Below are positions 6,251 to 14,133 of a DNA stretch of 18,994 nucleotides, piece by piece. The stretch comes from Burkholderiales bacterium (lineage in GTDB: Bacteria; Pseudomonadota; Gammaproteobacteria; Burkholderiales; Usitatibacteraceae). The stretch covers positions 1 to 18,994 of the forward strand of contig JACMOJ010000370.1 in NCBI GenBank assembly GCA_014378085.1, in the 5' to 3' direction. The notes under the pieces were generated by a model. It did not search any database. It was not told the DNA's origin and saw only the letters and a list, made by a program, of their open reading frames with translations. A program made the translations under genes and the position numbers. Each line of letters opens with the position of its first letter. Position 1 is the stretch's first letter.

Positions 6251-8449
6251 TCATGCAACCACAAGTTCAATGTCAATACGTTCAGGATAACGATGCTGGG
6301 CCACTGCCGCGACAAAGTTCCGCGCAAAGCCACCGTTCGCACTTTCGCCTTCAGCAATAATGATGCCCGGTCCCGCAAACCCCTCAGGCAGCGCTGCCGA
6401 CGTAGCGGCTTGTTCGAGAAGCAACATACCCTGGCCGTTTGCTGCAATCGCTTTACCGTGTTTGTAAGCTTCTTTAACGAACAACACCGCATGTGGGTTT
6501 TTGCACAAATTTGCAACACCGGGTCCGCTAGGGATATAGACAGCGTCGAATAACACCGAGCCTACGGTGGCGTAGCTGTGATCGACGGCAATCTTGTTGT
6601 CTTCTGCATCGGTGATACCGCCGACGGTGTCTGCGATCAGTTTGACAAAAGCGCCGCTCTCTGTAAATGCTGACCGCAGGCTTTCGATGCCAGTGCTATC
6701 GATGCCGTCTGCGACCAACACTGCAACCTTACGGCCTGCGACGGACGATTTTGGTTTTGGCTTGAGGTCAGCGGGCTTTGCCATACTCAGTGCCGCATCA
6801 GTTTCGGGTTTCTTACTGCGGGATAAGTTTTCGCTATCGGCCGGCGGCGCTGCAACATCTATACCAAGGCCGGCGGCCACGCGACTGGTAAGTCCGCCGT
6901 CAACCTGTGTCAGGTTGGACAGCATACGCTCTCGTATTTCGGCTATCGTCACCTTGGATAATTCGAAGACAAACGCGGAAACAATATGCGCCTTTTCCCA
7001 ATCCGCTTGGCTTCGCCAGAAAAGCGATGCTTGGGAAAAATGGTCGCTAAAGCTGGGGCTCCGCACCCGCTGCTTGGTGCCTTCTACCGGCTCCGGGAAA
7101 CTAACGAAGCCGCCTTGTTCCCATGGACGCTGCATTGGGCAACCGCCGCCCAGCGAGTTAGGTTCATAAGTCACGCGACCCTTGATAATTGCCTGCCGCA
7201 TATGTCCGTCCCGCTGGTTGTTGGCAACAGCCGCAATCGGGCGATTGATTGGGATTTCATGAAAATTTGGGCTGCCCAGACGTGACAACTGGGTATCCGT
7301 ATAAGAAAACAATCTCCCCTGTAGCAGCGGGTCGTTGGTGAAGTCAATACCCGGCACCAGATGCCCGGGATGAAAGGCGACCTGTTCGGTTTCGGCAAAA
7401 TAGTTGTCTGGGTTGCGATTTAATGTGAGCTTGCCAATGCGCTGCACCGGCACTAACGACTCTGGAATGAGCTTGGTTGCGTCAAGCAAGTCAAAATTAA
7501 ACTTATGCTCATCTTCAGCGGCCACGATCTGTACGCCCAGCTCCCAGACGGGATACTGACCGCGATCAATGGCTTCCCATAAGTCACGGCGGTGAAAGTC
7601 TGGGTCTTTGCCTTGCAGCTTTGCCGCCTCGTCCCAAACTAGCGAGTGCACGCCAAGGACAGGTTTCCAATGAAATTTGACGAAGGACGATATCCCCTCT
7701 GCGTTGATGAAGCGGAATGTGTGAACGCCAAAACCTTCCATCATCGAGAAGCTGCGGGGGATTGCGCGATCCGACATCAGCCACATAAGGGTGTGTGTTG
7801 TTTCCGGCACCAACGAAATGAAGTCCCAAAACGTGTCGTGTGCAGAACTGGCTTGCGGAATTTCGTTGTGCGGCTCGGGTTTAACGGCATGAATCAAATC
7901 GGGAAACTTAATCGCGTCCTGCACGAAAAAAACGGGAATATTGTTCCCGACTAGGTCAAAGTTGCCTTCGCTAGTGTAAAACCGCACGGAGAAGCCGCGC
8001 ACGTCACGCGCGGTGTCAGCCGATCCGCGCGAACCCGCCACCGTTGAAAAACGGACAAACACCGGCGTCGTGACGTTTACATCTTGCAGAAAGCCGGCTT
8101 TGGTTACGCCTTGCATCGAATCGTAAAGTTCAAACACGCCGTGGGCTGCCGCGCCACGCGCATGCACGACGCGCTCGGGAATCCTCTCGTGATCGAAGTG
8201 CATGATCTTTTCGCGCAGGATGTGGTCTTCTAATAACGTTGGCCCGCGTGCGCCCGAGCGCAACGAATTTTGGTTGTCACTGATCGTCAAGCCTTGGTTG
8301 GTGGTCAATGTCTTGCCCGGTGCCTGCGCCATCACCGCTGCGGCCTGCTTTGATCGATTGCTGTCAGCTGGGGATGCCGACAGTCCGGTCAGATTAGCGG
8401 TCGAACTACTCACGCGCGGGGATGACTTAGCTTGTTTGGGCTTGGCCAT
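6251..8449 (-). CDS. katE: Large-subunit catalase HPII with C-terminal DJ-1/PfpI-like domain
   Basis: This is a clade 2 monofunctional heme catalase that dismutates hydrogen peroxide to water and oxygen. At 732 residues it has the long HPII architecture: an extended N-terminus (1-50), the catalase core (about 51-540), a Pro/Lys-rich linker (about 541-572) and a class-I-glutamine-amidotransferase-like (DJ-1/PfpI fold) domain (about 573-732). Key residues are in place: His96 in R-V-V-H-A-R-G, Asn169 in L-V-G-N-N, and heme-ligand Tyr383 in R-L-F-S-Y-T-D-T-Q. Their spacing is identical to E. coli HPII His128/Asn201/Tyr415. His360 matches the HPII His392 that cross-links to the heme tyrosine. No signal peptide is seen, so it is cytoplasmic. 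The ATG at 8447-8449 has a CAGGA site upstream. It lies 58 nt after speE, so co-transcription is possible. HPII-type enzymes are usually stationary-phase or stress induced. Confidence 0.97.
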   Translation of the reverse strand: MAKPKQAKSSPRVSSSTANLTGLSASPADSNRSKQAAAVMAQAPGKTLTTNQGLTISDNQNSLRSGARGPTLLEDHILREKIMHFDHERIPERVVHARGAAAHGVFELYDSMQGVTKAGFLQDVNVTTPVFVRFSTVAGSRGSADTARDVRGFSVRFYTSEGNFDLVGNNIPVFFVQDAIKFPDLIHAVKPEPHNEIPQASSAHDTFWDFISLVPETTHTLMWLMSDRAIPRSFSMMEGFGVHTFRFINAEGISSFVKFHWKPVLGVHSLVWDEAAKLQGKDPDFHRRDLWEAIDRGQYPVWELGVQIVAAEDEHKFNFDLLDATKLIPESLVPVQRIGKLTLNRNPDNYFAETEQVAFHPGHLVPGIDFTNDPLLQGRLFSYTDTQLSRLGSPNFHEIPINRPIAAVANNQRDGHMRQAIIKGRVTYEPNSLGGGCPMQRPWEQGGFVSFPEPVEGTKQRVRSPSFSDHFSQASLFWRSQADWEKAHIVSAFVFELSKVTIAEIRERMLSNLTQVDGGLTSRVAAGLGIDVAAPPADSENLSRSKKPETDAALSMAKPADLKPKPKSSVAGRKVAVLVADGIDSTGIESLRSAFTESGAFVKLIADTVGGITDAEDNKIAVDHSYATVGSVLFDAVYIPSGPGVANLCKNPHAVLFVKEAYKHGKAIAANGQGMLLLEQAATSAALPEGFAGPGIIIAEGESANGGFARNFVAAVAQHRYPERIDIELVVA

Positions 8450-8507
8450 GGTGGTCCTGAAAAAATTGAAAAGTGCCGTGAAGGCAAGCGTGGATGTGGA
8501 AGCGACG

Positions 8508-9418
8508 TCAGCCGCAGTGCGCCCCAGTAGGTGCTACAAGGGTGCGAAGAAAATTGGGCAATGCCATTACCGCGCGGTGGATGCAGCCGTTGTAATACTG
8601 AAGCGATGTCACTGCTCGGTCAGCGAGCCTTTGATCGGCTTGTGTGGACTCCAGCCGAGCCGGATCTAATGCGTCGGAGGCCGTCGCCATCATCCACAGT
8701 CCGCCGGAAAGCGGCACTGATACCAAGTAGGTTCTTACCACGGCAAATGCGGCGCACAAATTGGTCAACGTACTGACCACACGCGTCGGGTGCGCAAACG
8801 GCGAGGCCACATGCAAACTCATGCTGCCGCCCGGATTCAATTTGGCAGCACAAGCTTGATAAAACGCTGCGCTGTATAGCGACTTGGAGGGCTCGCCTAG
8901 GTCGGGTAGGTCGAGGATCACCAAATCAAATTCCTCCTTCGTCGCTTTAATGTCGTCGAGCCCGTCGTGAATGCGGATGTGCAATCGGGCGTCACCGCCT
9001 TCGGCATCAATGACGCCGCGGTGCACTTTGCCAAAGTAATGCCTTGCGATGTCAACGACGGCCTGATCGATTTCCACTAGGGTAACGTGCTTGATACACG
9101 CGCGTTTTAAGAGCTCTTCCGCCGCACCACCGTCGCCACCACCGACAATTAACGCGGTCTTTGGCATTTCATGCGTACAGGCAGGGACGTGAACCAGATT
9201 CTCGTGATGAAAGAATTCTTCCTTCTCGGACACCGTAAACGAGCCATCCAACCGCAGTAGTCGACCGAAGCTTTGACTTTCAAGCACCTCAACGTTTGGA
9301 ATTCACTGTGGAGTTTTTCCAGTAGCCGAGTGGATCGAATGGCGTACCGATAGTCTGTGGATACCGAGTCGTTCGCCCAAACAAATGCCCGTCTGCCGAG
9401 CGCGCTTTCGTCACTCAT
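8508..9418 (-). pseudogene. speE: Spermidine synthase with a single-base frameshift
   Basis: This is a polyamine aminopropyltransferase, which transfers the aminopropyl group of decarboxylated S-adenosylmethionine to putrescine. The N-terminal part (frame from ATG 9416-9418) reads F-V-W-A-N-D-S-V-S-T-D-Y-R-Y-A-I. The main part (frame from about 9290 down to 8508) holds G-R-L-L-R-L-D-G-S-F, E-E-F-F-H-H-E-N-L-V-H, the cofactor loop G-G-G-D-G-G, V-E-I-D, and V-I-L-D-L-P-D with the catalytic-Asp region. The two frames meet at 9295-9297, where adding one A to the minus-strand run CAAAC gives a continuous F-Q-N-V-E-V-L-E-S. No other damage is visible, so the lesion is recent or a sequence error. 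The whole product would be about 303 residues. The ATG shares its A with the speD stop (TGATG), indicating translational coupling. Initiation at an internal GTG (9287) would lose the N-terminal domain. Confidence 0.88.
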
Positions 9419-9819
9419 CACTGGCCTCTATGTAGATGTGTGTAGTGGGTGCGGAGCGGTCGAAAGTGTTCTTTTAGTGCCGTATACAGCGCAAGCGCCT
9501 TCTCCGTGTTGTCGCATTGCAAATTGCACACATAAACATCCAGCGTTACATATTCGGACTCGGGCCAAGTATGGATCGCCAAATGCGACTCCGCGAGCAA
9601 TACGGTGCCGGTTACACCCTGCGGCGAGAACTGATGGAATGCATCGCCGACAATCTGCAGCCCCGCGCTCTGCGAAGATGCGATGCAAAGCGCACGCAGA
9701 ATGGCGGCGTCAAGCATTGCGGGAATCGAGGCGTCACATCCATACCATTCGGCGATTAGATGCGCACCTTGGCCCACCTTCATTGGCATTCGTTCGATTA
9801 ACGCTACCCGCGCGTTCAA
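9418..9819 (-). CDS. speD: S-adenosylmethionine decarboxylase proenzyme
   Basis: This is a pyruvoyl-dependent enzyme that makes decarboxylated S-adenosylmethionine, the aminopropyl donor used by SpeE. The 133-residue length fits the short prokaryotic class. The self-cleavage site is visible as L-L-A-E-S-H-L-A-I-H-T-W-P-E: Ser78 becomes the pyruvoyl group after cleavage following Glu77. His83 and Cys98 keep the +5 and +20 spacing of the Thermotoga maritima enzyme (Ser63, His68, Cys83). The start is a TTG at 9817-9819 with a strong AGGAG six bases upstream. This TTG overlaps the TGA of the preceding small gene (TTGA), and the speD stop overlaps the speE ATG (TGATG). The three genes should therefore be translated as a coupled unit. 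Confidence 0.95.
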   Translation of the reverse strand: MNARVALIERMPMKVGQGAHLIAEWYGCDASIPAMLDAAILRALCIASSQSAGLQIVGDAFHQFSPQGVTGTVLLAESHLAIHTWPESEYVTLDVYVCNLQCDNTEKALALYTALKEHFRPLRTHYTHLHRGQ

Positions 9820-10094
9820 GTGACGCTCCTTAAGCCAATGTTTTCTATCGAAATGCGCAACTGCGTGCGCTCGTGCATCAGCGCGAATGTGCGCAAGTGC
9901 CGATTACAAATAAACCAGACTTCGTCACGATCATTGGCCAGAATGAAATAAGCATCACTGGTCTCGGAAGGGTTGTAGATTCCAAGCGCACGATAAGCTC
10001 GGCCGATGCTAAAACCGCTGTCGAGCGGCAGCGGCAGCGGGCCTTTGTCGAGCTGCTCAACGCGCAAATAAAGCCCAGGCTCTAAGTTGGTCAT
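9816..10094 (-). CDS. Uncharacterised small protein coupled to speD
   Basis: This is a 92-residue soluble protein if the ATG at 10092-10094 is used; a TTG three codons further upstream (10103) is the alternative. Neither has a clear Shine-Dalgarno. I recognise no family. The sequence looks like a small globular domain with mixed beta/alpha character: L-Y-L-R-V-E-Q-L near the N-terminus, then A-Y-F-I-L-A-N-D-R-D-E-V-W-F-I-C-N-R-H-L, ending in a strand-like L-R-I-S-I-E. There is no signal peptide or membrane segment. Its TGA overlaps the TTG start of speD by two bases, which argues that it is a real gene whose product is needed with SpeD. A polyamine-related or regulatory role is only inferred from position. 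Confidence 0.72.
   Translation of the reverse strand: MTNLEPGLYLRVEQLDKGPLPLPLDSGFSIGRAYRALGIYNPSETSDAYFILANDRDEVWFICNRHLRTFALMHERTQLRISIENIGLRSVT
9826..9830 (-). promoter_or_regulatory. Ribosome-binding site that fixes the speD TTG start
   Basis: AGGAG on the minus strand, six bases before TTG 9817-9819, lies inside the end of the preceding gene. It decides for the rare start codon, since the next ATG would remove conserved N-terminal residues. Confidence 0.75.
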
Positions 10095-10207
10095 GCGATG
10101 CAATATGATCGAGAGTTTGCTTCGCCGGTTTTAGTCCTCATCGCTTCGCGAATGTTCATCGCAGCCACACCGGTTTGAAGGCCGAGCTCATCGGGCGCAT
10201 TAGCAGG

Positions 10208-10282
10208 TCAATGTACGAAGAGCGCGATCAGAATGATGATTGGAATTGGAATGCCGAGAAAAAACAGTAGAAGTGAGCGCAT
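10208..10282 (-). CDS. 24-residue hydrophobic membrane peptide
   Basis: A very small gene encodes one hydrophobic segment: it starts M-R-S-L-L-L-F-F-L-G and continues I-P-I-P-I-I-I-L-I-A-L-F. The ATG at 10280-10282 is preceded by a full AAGGAG at 10289-10294 with six-base spacing, the best ribosome-binding site in this area. The stop is TGA at 10208-10210. The I-P-I-P-(I)n pattern resembles tiny single-span membrane proteins annotated as hypothetical in other proteobacteria; no function is known to me. It lies 54 nt downstream of the membrane protein at 10337-11341 on the same strand and may be co-transcribed with it. Confidence 0.7.
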   Translation of the reverse strand: MRSLLLFFLGIPIPIIILIALFVH

Positions 10283-10288
10283 TTGGAT

Positions 10289-10294
10289 CTCCTT
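10289..10294 (-). promoter_or_regulatory. Ribosome-binding site of the 24-residue membrane peptide
   Basis: AAGGAG with optimal six-base spacing to ATG 10280-10282. It is the main sequence evidence that this tiny frame is translated. Confidence 0.7.
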
Positions 10295-10336
10295 AAAGCA
10301 CGATGGGATGAGTGTTAGATGGGACTTAGTTCGGCC

Positions 10337-11341
10337 TTAGAAGTCCCGTTGGCGACCGCCGATGGTTGCTGCAAAGCTGGCGACAAACGCACCGGCCAGT
10401 AAAGAAATAAAGAGCCACAGGGCGGCGTATGCCGACGCCTTGCGGGCTTTGTCCGCCGCTTCTTTTGCGGCGGTTGCAGCGCTAGTGATGGCGCTTTGCA
10501 AGCGGGCATAAGTGTCACTCACACGTTTTTCAGCTTCTGCTTGCGAAATGCCGGTTCGTTGCGCGACGACTTGTGCGACATATTTGTTGTCCTCGGCACT
10601 TAGCGCACCGGTGCGGATTGCATTCATGAATACACCAGTAACTTCGCTCAACGGCGGTGCGGTACTGCCGCTAGCGCTGCTGCTTGGGCTAACTACCGCG
10701 CTACTCGATGTCGCAGCAGTCATGTCTTTACGAAACAAGGAATCGATGGAATACCCCATCATGCCGCTGTCGGACTTTCCGGCCGAAGTGCTCATGTTGG
10801 AAGCTGCGGTCCCGGCAGCTGCTCCGCCCGCCGTCGCGGCCACTATGGTTGCGCCGCCTGCAATGGCGGCACCGGCGCGGACGCCACCGCTAACAATGGA
10901 TCCAATCACAGAGGTCAGCAACACTGCGGTGGCCAATGAGGCAACGGCCCAAGCCAAAAACCCATGGGCGGTATCGCGGAAAAACACTTCATCGGTGTGT
11001 GCTGCAACCCACTTGATGCGAAGACGTCCCGCCAGATAGCCGCCCATACCCGACGCCACTAGTTGGGTGAAGGTAATCCACAAAATGGTGGAGACGCCGA
11101 AGGTGGCCGCGCTGATGCCGTCTTGAACCCACGGCGAGACTGATGAAAGACCGAGGCCGGTACCGAGGATAAGCATGATCAAAGACAAGGCTGCGGCAGC
11201 GGCTGCGCCAGCAAAAATGGCGCCCCATGAAACACCGCTGGCGTTAGCATGGTGGCGCATGTGCTCATCATCAGTTTGCGGATTTCCGCGCTTAGCGGAT
11301 AGATCACTTACAGAAGCAGGGAAGGGGACTGACGAGGACAT
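10337..11341 (-). CDS. Conserved-type membrane protein, about four membrane segments
   Basis: This is a 334-residue integral membrane protein of unknown function. Hydrophobic segments lie at about 37-64 (V-S-W-G-A-I-F-A-G-A start), 78-102, 126-150 and 303-326. A Gly/Ala-rich stretch (155-180) may pack as a further helix. Between segments three and four is a Ser/Ala/Thr-rich low-complexity loop (about 180-230). It is followed by a soluble helical region (about 232-300) that includes T-G-I-S-Q-A-E-A-E-K-R-V and a coiled Ala/Lys-rich helix leading into the last segment. The ATG at 11339-11341 has an AGGA site about 8 nt upstream. Proteins with the same S-W-G-A-I-F-A-G N-terminal membrane block occur as hypotheticals in other proteobacteria; no activity is established that I know of. 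A general envelope or stress role would be speculation. Confidence 0.85.
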   Translation of the reverse strand: MSSSVPFPASVSDLSAKRGNPQTDDEHMRHHANASGVSWGAIFAGAAAAAALSLIMLILGTGLGLSSVSPWVQDGISAATFGVSTILWITFTQLVASGMGGYLAGRLRIKWVAAHTDEVFFRDTAHGFLAWAVASLATAVLLTSVIGSIVSGGVRAGAAIAGGATIVAATAGGAAAGTAASNMSTSAGKSDSGMMGYSIDSLFRKDMTAATSSSAVVSPSSSASGSTAPPLSEVTGVFMNAIRTGALSAEDNKYVAQVVAQRTGISQAEAEKRVSDTYARLQSAITSAATAAKEAADKARKASAYAALWLFISLLAGAFVASFAATIGGRQRDF

Positions 11342-11423
11342 ATTGGTTTCCTAAAAGGATTTAATGGCGACAGTATCGCGAGATCTCTTGCCCCGTTCCG
11401 TGTCCTAACGCACCCTGTCCTGC

Positions 11424-11459
11424 GAAAATTAATCGGGTATTGAAAATTAAGCGGGTCGC
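11424..11459. repeat. 18-bp tandem repeat, two copies
   Basis: GAAAATTAATCGGGTATT is followed directly by GAAAATTAAGCGGGTCGC. The first 14 bases of each copy differ at one position, and the last few bases diverge. Confidence 0.75.
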
Positions 11460-11502
11460 TAAAACCGCAGCCGACCTTACGAAGGGCCTGTGCCATATCG
11501 AA

Positions 11503-11574
11503 TAGCGATAGTGGGAGTAGCGATAGCGCCAGTGCGAGTAGCGATAGTGGGAGTAGCGATAGCGCCAGTGACTA
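11503..11574. repeat. 36-bp tandem repeat, two copies, with 15-bp sub-repeat
   Basis: Each copy is TAGCGATAGTGGGAG followed by TAGCGATAGCGCCAGTGCGAG. The copies at 11503-11538 and 11539-11574 are nearly identical, differing only at the 3' end. Within each, TAGCGATAGYGSSAG recurs, so the array derives from a 15-bp unit. There are no unique spacers. Confidence 0.85.
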
Positions 11575-11823
11575 ATCGCGTTATGGCGCAGATTGGTCGG
11601 TGGCGTATGCAAAAAAAGCCGAACCAAGCGGCGGCGTTAGCGAAGTTCCGACGTTCACATGAAATAGACGAAAGTCGGCTCGCGAATTCGCTCAGTGGCG
11701 CTCGTGACTTTCCGCGGCGCTTGGGACAACTTGAGAAGTGCCCAACTGATAAACCCTAACAACCACGGGGGCTTTAGAGCACAAATGCCTGAAAAGGCCC
11801 GCCAATATTAGGGGTTTAGTTTT

Positions 11824-12390
11824 TTATTGTAGGGCTTGCGGTTTGAACTGCAGCTTGGCGACGTCAAAACCACGCGTCATTAAGCGGCTTTTGATACCTG
11901 CTAACGCGGCGTCGCTCAGCTGCGGTGTGCGTGAAAGTATCCAGAGGAACTCGCGGGTCGGTTCGCTAACGACGACGAACTGGTAGTTGGGTTCTAGCTC
12001 AATTACCCAGTAATTGCCCCAAACTTGGGGAAGCCAGGCAAAGTACGCCGGGGCGAATCGCACTTTGAGTTTGGCGTTGCTGCCGTCATCAACGGCAAGC
12101 TTGGCCTCGCCAATCGCCATATCCGTCTTGCCCTCGGCGGTGCGGCATCGGTTGGTCACCTCAATGCGTCCGTTAGGCTTTAATGCGTAGGTGGCCGTGG
12201 TGTCGGCGACACATTGCGCTTGGAAACGATTAGGAAACAGTGCGATTTCATGCCACTTGCCCACATAGCGATTCAAGTCCACTTTTTCAACCGTGGCGAG
12301 CGGTCCCGGAGCAGGTGCCGATGCAAGGTTACTGCCGGCTATGCACAACAAAAAGAGGAACAACAAAAATGTCTGGCGAAAGATTGTCAT
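11824..12390 (-). CDS. Exported Blc-like lipocalin
   Basis: This is a bacterial lipocalin of the Blc/apolipoprotein D type, a beta-barrel binding lipids or fatty acids at the envelope. I chose the ATG at 12388-12390 (188 residues) because it starts a normal signal peptide: a short basic start, a Leu/Phe-rich core, then S-N-L-A-S-A as a likely signal peptidase I site. The longer GTG start at 12438 would place 16 extra polar residues before it. The mature part opens with the lipocalin signature Y-V-G-K-W-H-E-I-A and continues with A-T-Y-A-L, a paired Cys pattern (Q-A-Q-C and T-N-R-C), W-G-N-Y-W-V-I-E-L and L-W-I-L-S-R-T-P. E. coli Blc is a lipoprotein; here no convincing lipobox is seen, so the product is probably periplasmic. 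It begins 10 nt after the Mth938-domain gene, so the two are likely co-transcribed. Confidence 0.92.
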   Translation of the reverse strand: MTIFRQTFLLFLFLLCIAGSNLASAPAPGPLATVEKVDLNRYVGKWHEIALFPNRFQAQCVADTTATYALKPNGRIEVTNRCRTAEGKTDMAIGEAKLAVDDGSNAKLKVRFAPAYFAWLPQVWGNYWVIELEPNYQFVVVSEPTREFLWILSRTPQLSDAALAGIKSRLMTRGFDVAKLQFKPQALQ

Positions 12391-12400
12391 GGCGTTTGGG

Positions 12401-12769
12401 TCAGATGTAGAGTGCTGCCGCGACATTGCGGCCTTCACTCACGAGTACGTTGTAAGTTCGGCAGGCGGCTGCAGTGTCCATCACCTCAAAGCCGATACGT
12501 GCTTGCGAAAATGCGGCAAGGATCTGCGGCGCAGGAAAACGAAAGGTTGCACCCGAGCCGAACACGACTAACGTTGGTTTCAGGGCAAGAAGTTCTGAAA
12601 AATCGGCAAAGACGAGGGATTCAAACGCCGGCGCGGCCCAAGGTGAGATGAGCGCATCTGGCGCCACAATCAGGGGATTCGCAATACGAGCGCCGTTAAT
12701 TTGCACATATTCGGCACCGTGACCGGTAATGGCGTTTTGGCCTGAGACGTCGTGCAGATGAAGTTTCAT
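12401..12769 (-). CDS. Mth938-like domain protein (DUF498)
   Basis: This is a 122-residue protein of the Mth938/DUF498 family, related to the mitochondrial complex I assembly factor NDUFAF3. Typical segments are G-A-R-I-A-N-P-L-I-V, the L-K-P-T-L-V-V-F-G-S-G stretch and G-F-E-V-M-D-T-A-A-A-C-R-T-Y-N-V-L. The last contains the M-x-T-x-x-A-x-x-T-Y-N-x-L motif common to the family. The fold is known; the bacterial function is not settled. No signal peptide is present, so the protein is cytoplasmic. It is the first gene of a probable pair with the lipocalin. It is transcribed divergently from the aminotransferase operon, with a 173-bp shared upstream region. Confidence 0.9.
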   Translation of the reverse strand: MKLHLHDVSGQNAITGHGAEYVQINGARIANPLIVAPDALISPWAAPAFESLVFADFSELLALKPTLVVFGSGATFRFPAPQILAAFSQARIGFEVMDTAAACRTYNVLVSEGRNVAAALYI

Positions 12770-12942
12770 TGAATTTCCGCGAGGTGTGGTGCGGCAAAAC
12801 CAGCGCCGTGTCGGCTACAATCAGTTTCGCATTACACAATGATTATAAATTAGCGGGGTGTGGTGTCATTTGATGTGGTTCGTAACCCGTCTTTTCAGCT
12901 CTTGCCTACACCTCAGCCGCTGCAATTCTCCACGTTCCTCAC
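12770..12942. promoter_or_regulatory. Divergent intergenic region
   Basis: This region must hold promoters for both the Mth938/lipocalin pair (minus) and the aminotransferase-hom-thrC operon (plus). AT-rich candidates for -10 elements on the plus strand are TACAAT (12816-12821) and TATAAA (12844-12849). Neither has a convincing -35 at the right distance. No attenuator or riboswitch-like structure was noticed. Confidence 0.35.
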
Positions 12943-14133
12943 ATGACTCACGAATTCTCCCGCATCAAGCGCCTGCCGCCCTACGTATTCAATATCACGG
13001 CGGAATTAAAAATGGCCGCCCGCCATCGCGGCGAGGATATTATCGATATGTCGATGGGCAACCCCGATGGGGCCACGCCACAGCACATTGTCGATAAGTT
13101 GGTCGAAGCCTCGAAACGCCAGAATACCCACGGCTATTCGGTCTCCAAGGGGATCCCTAGACTGCGTAAAGCCATTTGCGATTGGTATCAGCGTCGCTAT
13201 GACGTCACGCTCGACCCCGCCACGGAAGCGATCGTCACCATCGGCTCTAAGGAAGGGCTCGCGCATCTAATGCTGGCGACCTTGGACAGCGGCGATACCG
13301 TGCTGGTGCCCAACCCAAGTTATCCAATTCATATTTATGGCGCGGTAATTGCCGGGGCACAAATCAAACACGTGCGGATGACTGAAGGCGTGGATTTTTT
13401 TGCCGAAGCGGAAAAGGCGATTCGCGAAAGTTACCCAAAACCAAAGATGCTGATACTGGGTTTCCCGTCGAATCCCACGGCAATGTGTGTGGAGCTGAAT
13501 TTTTTCGAACGAATCATCGCACTCGCCAAAGCGAACAATGTGCTGGTGGTGCATGATTTGGCCTATGCGGATATCACCTACGATGGCTGGAAAGCACCTT
13601 CGATCATGCAAGTGCCCGGGGCACGCGATGTCGCGGTAGAATTTTTCACCATGTCGAAGTCCTACAACATGGCCGGCTGGCGCGTCGGCTTTATGGTCGG
13701 TAATAAGGAGCTCGTTTCCGCCTTGGCGCGCATTAAGGGATATCACGACTACGGTACCTTCACGCCTATTCAGGTTGCCGCGATCGCCGCGCTCGATGGT
13801 CCGCAGGAGTGTGTCGCTGAAGTGGTTGCCGAGTATCAACTGCGTCGCGACGTGCTGCACAAGGGATTGGCCGAAGCTGGTTGGGAAACCACGAAACCAA
13901 AAGCGTCCATGTATATCTGGGCCAAAATTCCCGCCCCCTATGCAAAATTAGGCTCGTTGGAATTCGCTAAAAAATTACTCGCGGAAGCAAAGGTTTCAGT
14001 CTCACCGGGAATAGGCTTCGGTGAGTACGGCGATGACCACGTGCGATTCGCATTAATCGAGAACGCCGAGCGTACCCGTCAGGCGGTGCGCGGGATTAAA
14101 GAAATGTTCCGGAAGGATGGTTTGCTGAAATGA
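12943..14133 (+). CDS. alaC: Class I PLP-dependent aminotransferase, AlaC-like
   Basis: This is a fold-type I aminotransferase of 396 residues, most like the alanine-synthesising AlaC group (glutamate plus pyruvate to alanine). The start [12 protein letters not shown] and the D-M-S-M-G-N-P-D substrate loop fit that group. PLP-binding features are [17 protein letters not shown] (Asn177), V-H-D-L-A-Y-A-D (Asp205) and the Schiff-base Lys239 in [14 protein letters not shown]. The substrate carboxylate Arg lies in the C-terminal V-R-F-A-L-I segment. It is cytoplasmic. It heads the operon; its stop overlaps the next start (ATGA, 14130-14133). Clustering with hom and thrC in the aspartate pathway is typical. 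A related substrate such as 2-aminobutyrate or aspartate cannot be excluded. Confidence 0.9.
   Translation: MTHEFSRIKRLPPYVFNITAELKMAARHRGEDIIDMSMGNPDGATPQHIVDKLVEASKRQNTHGYSVSKGIPRLRKAICDWYQRRYDVTLDPATEAIVTIGSKEGLAHLMLATLDSGDTVLVPNPSYPIHIYGAVIAGAQIKHVRMTEGVDFFAEAEKAIRESYPKPKMLILGFPSNPTAMCVELNFFERIIALAKANNVLVVHDLAYADITYDGWKAPSIMQVPGARDVAVEFFTMSKSYNMAGWRVGFMVGNKELVSALARIKGYHDYGTFTPIQVAAIAALDGPQECVAEVVAEYQLRRDVLHKGLAEAGWETTKPKASMYIWAKIPAPYAKLGSLEFAKKLLAEAKVSVSPGIGFGEYGDDHVRFALIENAERTRQAVRGIKEMFRKDGLLK

Larger units (their letters stand above)
11342..11823. other. Repeat-rich gene-free stretch
   Basis: No gene is supported here. The stretch holds an 18-bp tandem repeat (11424-11459) and a 36-bp tandem repeat with a 15-bp sub-unit (11503-11574). 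The open frames over it are low-complexity readings of these repeats. The promoter for the membrane protein gene at 10337-11341 must lie near its left end. The lipocalin gene ends at its right edge. Confidence 0.55.

Noticed and set aside
6118..6519. Minus-strand frame of 133 codons
   Set aside because: It overlaps katE in another frame, and its C-terminal repeats simply translate the 33-bp direct repeat.
5948..6553. Long plus-strand open frame (201 codons)
   Set aside because: It runs through the terminator hairpin and antisense to the katE 3' end, has no family resemblance, and its composition follows the opposite strand.
11503..11574. Possible CRISPR array
   Set aside because: The 36-bp units are directly contiguous with no unique spacers, and no cas genes are present.
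11361..11627. Minus-strand frame with repeated S-H-W-R-Y-R-Y units
   Set aside because: Low-complexity reading of the same tandem repeat; no other coding evidence.
11490..11759. Plus-strand frame of 89 codons over the tandem repeats
   Set aside because: The first third is a translation of the 36-bp repeat, there is no ribosome-binding site, and no recognisable protein features.
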